From assembly GCF_021025955.1 (NCBI RefSeq), contig NZ_JAJNCL010000003.1:186001-250000 (forward strand): a stretch of DNA of 64,000 bases. The letters are read 5' to 3'. The notes below the pieces were generated by a model. The model searched no databases. It was not told the origin of the DNA and was given only the letters and a program-made list of their open reading frames with translations. The DNA comes from Rhodococcus qingshengii. Its GTDB lineage: Bacteria > Actinomycetota > Actinomycetes > Mycobacteriales > Mycobacteriaceae. The translations under genes and the position numbers were made by a program. Shown here piece after piece: positions 60,047 through 64,000 of this stretch. Numbering within the stretch: the stretch's first letter is position 1; every line of letters begins with the position of its first letter.

Positions 60047-60958
60047 TCAGCGGTCGAGTCGATCCGCGAGCCACTTACGCAAGGACGGACCGTAGTCGTC
60101 ACTGTCGAGAGCCAGGTCAACCGAAGCGCGGAGGTACCCGCCAGGGTTGCCCAGGTCATGACGCGTTCCGCGGTGCACAACCACGTGAACCGGATGGCCC
60201 TCGGAGATCAACAGCGCGATGGCGTCGGTGAGTTGCAACTCACCGCCGGCTCCCGGCTTGATGCGACGAAGTGCGTCGAAGATCGCACGGTCGAGCAGGT
60301 AGCGACCCGCCGCGGCAAAGGTCGACGGCGCATCTTCCACAGACGGCTTCTCGACCATGCCGACGACCTTGAGTACGTCGGGATTGACCGCGTCGGGAAC
60401 GATCTCGACGTCGAAGACGCCGTACGCGCTGACCGCATCCTTGGGGACGTCGATCGCACAGAGAACGGACCCGCCGCGCTTGGCCCGAACTCGCGCCATG
60501 ATCTCCAGGACACCACGCGGAAGTACGAGATCGTCGGGCAGAAGAACCGCGATGGCATCCTCGTCGTCGTCGAGAACCGACTCGACGCAACCGACTGCAT
60601 GCCCGAGCCCAAGGGGCTGTTCCTGAATCACGGAATCGACTTCGAGCAAACCGGGCGCTTTGCGCACCTTGGCCAGAGCAGCAAGTTTTCCGCTTGCTTC
60701 CAGCTTGCTTTCGAGCACCAGATCCTCGACGAAGTGAGCAACCACTCCGTCTTTGCCCGGGGACGTCACGATGACGAGGCGCTCGGCTCCCGAGTCCGCA
60801 GCTTCACCTGCCACCAGTTCGATACCCGGTGTGTCCACGACCGGCAGCAATTCTTTCGGAACCGTCTTGGTGGCAGGCAGGAAACGCGTACCAAGTCCGG
60901 CTGCGGGGACCACGGCCGTACGGAAGGCCCTCGTGCTGCTAGCGACAACGTCTGTCAT
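60047..60958 (-). CDS. galU: UTP--glucose-1-phosphate uridylyltransferase
   Basis: A 303-residue nucleotidyltransferase: VVPAAGLGTRFLPATKTVPKELLPVVD (nucleotide loop and catalytic Lys), EQPLGLGHAV, VLLPDDLVLP and the metal-site MVEKP. It makes UDP-glucose for cell-wall and trehalose pathways. A -10-like TAAGGT (60970-60965) lies 6 nt before the ATG, suggesting a leaderless mRNA. Divergent from the 5-FCL gene. Confidence 0.96.
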   Translation of the reverse strand: MTDVVASSTRAFRTAVVPAAGLGTRFLPATKTVPKELLPVVDTPGIELVAGEAADSGAERLVIVTSPGKDGVVAHFVEDLVLESKLEASGKLAALAKVRKAPGLLEVDSVIQEQPLGLGHAVGCVESVLDDDEDAIAVLLPDDLVLPRGVLEIMARVRAKRGGSVLCAIDVPKDAVSAYGVFDVEIVPDAVNPDVLKVVGMVEKPSVEDAPSTFAAAGRYLLDRAIFDALRRIKPGAGGELQLTDAIALLISEGHPVHVVVHRGTRHDLGNPGGYLRASVDLALDSDDYGPSLRKWLADRLDR

Positions 60959-61005
60959 GCCAACACCTTAGCCGCCGCTTGTTACCGCTCGGTCAGCAAG
61001 ACGAA

Positions 61006-61011
61006 TATCGT
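61006..61011 (+). promoter_or_regulatory. -10 box for the leaderless 5-FCL transcript
   Basis: TATCGT ends 6 nt before GTG 61018. The opposite galU start has its own TAAGGT box 36 bp away. Confidence 0.5.
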
Positions 61012-61017
61012 TGCGGG

Positions 61018-61596
61018 GTGACACCTCGGACAAAAGCGCAATGGCGACAAAACGCACTCGTAGCCCGTGAAGCAGTCTCGGAGCACACTCGAAACACGGA
61101 AACTGCGGCGTTGATCACGCACCTACGGTCGGTGATCGTCGAAGGGTCAACGGTATGTGCGTACGTCCCCACCCGCACTGAACCCGGGTCCACCGACTTG
61201 CTCGACGCTGTTGCCGAGATCGCCCAGCGTGTACTACTTCCGATCACCGGGGAGCCGGGACCCTTGTCCTGGGTGCAGTACAGCGGCGCCGGCGGTTTGC
61301 GCCCGGCGAAGTACGGCATTCGGGAGCCCGTCGGACCCGTCCTGCCACCGGAAACCCTGTCCGAGGTTGAATGCATGCTGATCCCTGCACTTGCAGTGGA
61401 CTTTCGCGGAACACGCCTCGGCCGCGGCGCAGGCTTCTACGACCGCACTCTCGGGTCGGTCGGCCCGCAGACTCGATTGGTGGCTCTCGTCAGGGACTCC
61501 GAACTCGTTGAGACCTTGCCGGCAGACGACCACGACATTCCCATGGGCTGGGCACTGACGCCGGGTGGCGGTCTCACACGGCTCCAACACGAATGA
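61018..61596 (+). CDS. 5-formyltetrahydrofolate cyclo-ligase
   Basis: A 192-residue enzyme converting 5-formyl-THF to 5,10-methenyl-THF with ATP. Seen: N-terminal PRTKAQWRQNALVAREAVS, LLPITGEPGPLSWVQYSG, the KYGIREPVGP segment and the conserved GTRLGRGAGFYDRTL phosphate/folate loop. GTG at 61018 is placed by the -10 box. Synteny with Rv0992c. Confidence 0.94.
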   Translation: MTPRTKAQWRQNALVAREAVSEHTRNTETAALITHLRSVIVEGSTVCAYVPTRTEPGSTDLLDAVAEIAQRVLLPITGEPGPLSWVQYSGAGGLRPAKYGIREPVGPVLPPETLSEVECMLIPALAVDFRGTRLGRGAGFYDRTLGSVGPQTRLVALVRDSELVETLPADDHDIPMGWALTPGGGLTRLQHE

Positions 61597-61626
61597 TCTG
61601 CGGGAATAGATCCCTGATTAGCGCTG

Positions 61627-61653
61627 TTGGCACTGTCACTTGTAGAGTGCTAA
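61627..61653 (+). promoter_or_regulatory. CIRCE-like element (HrcA operator) upstream of ruc
   Basis: TTGGCACTG, 9 bp, then GAGTGCTAA. The right arm is perfect and the left matches 7 of 9 positions of TTAGCACTC-N9-GAGTGCTAA. It is 54 bp before the GTG of the zinc-ribbon gene, where heat-shock repression by HrcA would act. Confidence 0.75.
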
Positions 61654-61707
61654 AGGCTGCGGTGTAAATACGCGGCTGCTCGAACATCACAGTGCGGAGG
61701 AAGCCCG

Positions 61708-62019
61708 GTGCCCACCTACTCATACGCATGTACGGAATGTGACAACCGTTTCGACATCGTCCAGTCCTTCAGCGAAGATTCGCTGACGGTCTGCCCAGCC
61801 TGCTCAGGCAAGCTCCGCAAGCTGTTCAACTCTGTTGGCATCGTGTTCAAGGGCAGCGGCTTCTACCGCACCGACAGCCGCGGCGGCTCCGGAACAGCGA
61901 GCGAGCCGGCCAAGAGTGATTCGGCACCCGCTGCGAAGTCCGAGTCCAAGTCGGACTCCTCTTCGACCTCGAGTTCGTCGACCAGCACGCCGGCGCCCGC
62001 GAAGGCTGCCGCAAGCTGA
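61708..62019 (+). CDS. ruc: FmdB-type zinc-ribbon protein, redox-regulated chaperone Ruc
   Basis: A 103-residue protein: an FmdB zinc ribbon with two Cys pairs (CTECDNRFD, CPACSGKLRKLF) followed by a disordered Ser/Ala/Lys tail. The size, tail and position match M. tuberculosis Rv0991c (Ruc), a chaperone activated when oxidation releases zinc. GTG at 61708 with GGAGG 7 nt upstream. The CIRCE-like element agrees with HrcA control reported for Rv0991c. Confidence 0.85.
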   Translation: MPTYSYACTECDNRFDIVQSFSEDSLTVCPACSGKLRKLFNSVGIVFKGSGFYRTDSRGGSGTASEPAKSDSAPAAKSESKSDSSSTSSSSTSTPAPAKAAAS

Positions 62020-62054
62020 TTTCCACAACCTCCGGGTTGTCCACAGGTTCACAT

Positions 62055-62089
62055 CGTTAGGGCCGGAAGCACCGCTTCCGGCCCTAACG
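62055..62089 (+). terminator. Hairpin after ruc
   Basis: A perfect 16-bp stem (CGTTAGGGCCGGAAGC with its complement) and a 3-nt loop, 35 bp after the stop. It ends just before the ATG of the SAF-domain gene, so it may attenuate rather than isolate that gene. Confidence 0.85.
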
Positions 62090-62096
62090 TGCATGA

Positions 62097-62828
62097 ATGC
62101 CGTCAGTACGTTCTCGTTCGCCGAGGCGCTCCCATGCATTGCGCGCCCAGCTCGATCTCACGCCGAACACCTTCGATCGCGTCGTCGAACTGACACGCGG
62201 CACACGATTTCGCTCGGCGACCGTCCGGAAGATCGCAGCCGTTGTCCTGGCTACACTCGGCGTTGTTCTTTTCTTTCGAGGCGATCCCGCGACCGACACC
62301 GCCGCCGTAGTTGTCTCGAGTCGCGATCTCACTCCGGGGCAGGTGATCGCGAATTCGGATGTCGAGATCCGAGAGATCGACTCGAAACACCTTCCCGATG
62401 GAGTTGTCTCCGATACCGACCTGGTAGTCGGGAGAACTGTTGCCGGCCCGATTCGCTCCGGAGAAACCGTCACCGACGTGCGTGTTCTCAGCCCACGGCT
62501 GGCCGGGTTGTCGGTGGGCACCGACGACGCCCGCATCGTTCCCGTTCGACTCGCCGATGCGGCCGTTGCAGACATTTTGCGCAGCGGCGATGTCGTCGAC
62601 GTCCTGACTGTCGGCCCAGACACACCCCGCACCGACACACCCAACGAATCAATTCCCGACAAGACCCCGCAGATTCTTGCCGCGGGGGCGGTCGTCGCGC
62701 TGGCCACCACCTCGGAAAGTACACGTAACCAGCAGGAACAGGTGATTCTGCTGGCACTACCGACACCGGCAGCCAACGTCGTAGCCGCGGCATCTCTGTC
62801 CAATGCGATCACCGTGACATTCCGCTGA
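62097..62828 (+). CDS. SAF domain (CpaB/RcpC-like) membrane protein
   Basis: A 243-residue protein: basic N-terminus, one membrane helix (VRKIAAVVLATLGVVLFF, about residues 43-60), a SAF domain (VVVSSRDLTPGQVIANSDVEIREI) and an RcpC-like second domain (VPVRLADAAVADILRSGDVVDVLTV). CpaB/RcpC proteins assemble Flp/Tad pili in other bacteria, but no pilus genes are nearby. ATG at 62097 has no obvious ribosome site. It occupies the place of Rv0990c. Confidence 0.85.
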   Translation: MPSVRSRSPRRSHALRAQLDLTPNTFDRVVELTRGTRFRSATVRKIAAVVLATLGVVLFFRGDPATDTAAVVVSSRDLTPGQVIANSDVEIREIDSKHLPDGVVSDTDLVVGRTVAGPIRSGETVTDVRVLSPRLAGLSVGTDDARIVPVRLADAAVADILRSGDVVDVLTVGPDTPRTDTPNESIPDKTPQILAAGAVVALATTSESTRNQQEQVILLALPTPAANVVAAASLSNAITVTFR

Positions 62829-62927
62829 CCGCACAAAGCGGCCGAAGCTCCTCTAGGATTTTTCCAGTCGGTTCGGTATCAACGGACCATCTGGCACTTG
62901 CCATCGGAGACTCGAGGGGACACCGAC

Positions 62928-63347
62928 ATGCTCAAGGGATTCAAGGATTTCCTGCTTCGCGGAAATGTGCTCGACCTGGCCGTCGCAGTTGTCGTGGGCG
63001 CAGCCTTCACCGCCATCGTCACGGCCTTCACGTCGAACATCATCAACCCACTCATCGCAGCTATCGGCGGATCCGACGAATTGGGCTGGGGGAAGGAGAT
63101 CATTGCCGGTAATTCCGAAACCTTCGTGAATATCGGCGCAGTGGTCACCGCGATCATCAACTTCATCATCATCGCAGCGGTCGTCTACTTCGTGCTGATC
63201 GTCCCCGCGAACGCGGCGAAGAAGAAGTTCGTCTCCGAGCCCGAGGACAAGGAAGCAAGCGAAACCGATCTGCTCATCCAGATCCGCGACATCCTCTCCG
63301 CCAACAGCGGCGCCGACACGGGGGCGCACGCCAAGACGCTCGAATAG
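62928..63347 (+). CDS. mscL: Large-conductance mechanosensitive channel
   Basis: A 139-residue MscL: MLKGFKDFLLRGNVLDLAVAVVVGAAFTAIV (first helix and gate), a periplasmic loop, TFVNIGAVVTAIINFIIIAAVVYFVLIVPAN (second helix) and a cytoplasmic helical tail. It releases solutes on hypo-osmotic shock. ATG at 62928 with GAGGGGA upstream; a ten-residue in-frame extension is rejected. Followed by a strong terminator. Confidence 0.96.
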   Translation: MLKGFKDFLLRGNVLDLAVAVVVGAAFTAIVTAFTSNIINPLIAAIGGSDELGWGKEIIAGNSETFVNIGAVVTAIINFIIIAAVVYFVLIVPANAAKKKFVSEPEDKEASETDLLIQIRDILSANSGADTGAHAKTLE

Positions 63348-63363
63348 GCAGTGCCCACAGAAC

Positions 63364-63402
63364 AAATCAGGCCCTCGGACATTGTGTCCGAGGGCCTGAT
63401 TT
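63364..63402. terminator. Bidirectional terminator between mscL and the 58-aa gene
   Basis: A perfect 18-bp stem (AAATCAGGCCCTCGGACA with its complement) and a 3-nt loop, T-rich on the plus exit, 17 bp after mscL. Confidence 0.95.
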
Positions 63403-63407
63403 TCTAC

Positions 63408-63584
63408 TCAACCACCGTGGTGCGGGGGCCGCTGGCTGCGCAGCCAATCGTCGTCCGAGGATCGCGACGATCCTTCCGGGCCTCGCTCGTCCGACGTCGT
63501 CTCCGGAAAGACGTCCCCGAAGATGCGCGCCAGGCGCTTCTTGTCGACTGGCGGCTTCTTCGGGATATCTGGCTGCTCGGGCAA
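63408..63584 (-). CDS. Small hypothetical protein (58 aa) downstream of moaB
   Basis: A 58-residue ORF with a TTG start 6 nt after the moaB stop: LPEQPDIPKKPPVDKKRLA, then RIFGDVFPETTSDERG, ending DDDWLRSQRPPHHGG. Composition (charged, Pro-rich, with an IFGDVFPETTSDER core) and perfect fit between moaB and the terminator argue for a real gene; similar short proteins follow moaB2 in related actinobacteria as far as I recall. Function unknown. Confidence 0.6.
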   Translation of the reverse strand: MPEQPDIPKKPPVDKKRLARIFGDVFPETTSDERGPEGSSRSSDDDWLRSQRPPHHGG

Positions 63585-63590
63585 ACCGTC

Positions 63591-64000
63591 TCAGCCCTCG
63601 AGGCTGGACAGCTCGGCGATGACGTGGCTCGCCAGTGCCGTCAGGGTTGCCATGCCGTCGCGAATTGCCGGCCTGGTCGACGCCAGATTGGCGACCACGG
63701 TGCTTCCCGAAACCCCGACGAGGCCCCGGGACAAGCCTGCTTCGAGCGATCCGGCCGAAAGACCGGAAGCACGAAGTGCTTCGGCAATTCCCGGGATCTC
63801 GCGATCGAGAACCTCAGCGGTCACGTCGGGAGTGACGTCACGCGGGGATACCCCGGTACCGCCGACCGAGATGACGAGGTCGACGCCACCGATGACTGCG
63901 GTGTTGAGAGCGTTGCGGATCTCCACTTCGTCGGCGGCGACGGCGACCGTCGCATCGACGAGAAAACCCGCTTCGTTCAGCAGTTCCGTGACCAGTGGAC
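63591..64000 (-). CDS. moaB: Molybdenum cofactor biosynthesis protein MoaB/Mog (partial, 5' end outside)
   Basis: The frame is open to the window edge and lacks its start. The visible 135 residues cover the MoCF/MPT-binding fold: DLVISVGGTGVSPRDVTPDVTAEVLDREIPGIAEALR (the GGTG-x-S-x-RDVT substrate site) and LVGVSGSTVVANLASTRPA (GSP-like loop changed to GST). MoaB/Mog adenylates molybdopterin; actinobacterial MoaB2 copies may have lost this. Synteny with Rv0984 (moaB2) next to mscL. Confidence 0.92.
   Translation of the reverse strand, partial: PLVTELLNEAGFLVDATVAVAADEVEIRNALNTAVIGGVDLVISVGGTGVSPRDVTPDVTAEVLDREIPGIAEALRASGLSAGSLEAGLSRGLVGVSGSTVVANLASTRPAIRDGMATLTALASHVIAELSSLEG

Overview
The window is high-GC actinobacterial chromosome from a Rhodococcus-like organism, most like the R. 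erythropolis/qingshengii group. The evidence is the gene content and synteny: rpfB, an EspR-like regulator, an actinobacterial protein O-mannosyltransferase, DUF222-HNH, Glp/GlpR and IdeR-type iron boxes. From about 33 kb to the right end the order largely follows the Mycobacterium tuberculosis Rv0984-Rv1011 neighbourhood (moaB2, mscL, ruc, 5-FCL, galU, glp, rimJ, glpR, arcA, pmt, rsmI, metG, tatD, rpfB, ksgA, ispE), with insertions.

Region 1 (1-19.5 kb) is an iron and siderophore locus. It holds a YbtPQ/IrtAB-like pair of exporter-fold ABC proteins behind a small ORF, an MFS pump with a divergent TetR, and two substrate-binding lipoproteins (one Sec, one Tat). It also holds an ATPase with two FecCD permeases, a siderophore-interacting reductase, a strongly asymmetric heterodimeric ABC exporter, a DedA protein, a NarL-type two-component system with a DUF4097 protein, and an AraC regulator. 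Four candidate IdeR/DtxR boxes (near 3.25, 5.40, 11.45 and 19.43 kb) tie it together.

Region 2 (19.5-32.7 kb) holds a thiolase-like protein, a DUF222-HNH gene beside a decapitated TetR gene, ABC-F and ispE. It continues with a DrrAB-like ABC pair with a divergent WYL regulator, cspA, and a copper operon (copZ, a His-rich membrane protein, copA) behind a CsoR-like palindrome. This block separates ispE from ksgA.

Region 3 (32.7-52.7 kb) contains ksgA, two tandem rpfB paralogues, a glutamine-type ABC importer, tatD/metG, DUF2786, rsmI/pmt, a BCCT carrier, DoxX, a YtrA-type GntR, ArsC, arcA, a nitrobindin-like protein, SoxR and an SDR. Two 57-bp elements with conserved ends and different self-complementary centres sit exactly at the ends of copA and glnQ.

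Region 4 (52.7-56.6 kb) is a compact EspR-like / ImmA-IrrE peptidase / MAB_1171c membrane protein / secreted Thr-Glu-Pro repeat protein cluster, the best candidate for an undescribed system. Region 5 (56.8-64 kb) has tRNA-Ala, glpR-rimJ-glp, galU, 5-FCL, ruc with a CIRCE-like element, a SAF protein, mscL and moaB2.

Many genes look leaderless: a TANNNT -10 hexamer lies 6-7 nt before the start codon. Two divergent pairs (tatD/metG, rsmI/pmt) appear to fire from overlapping -10 boxes. Starts were chosen from ribosome binding sites, ATGA/GTGA overlaps and these -10 boxes. No database search was possible.
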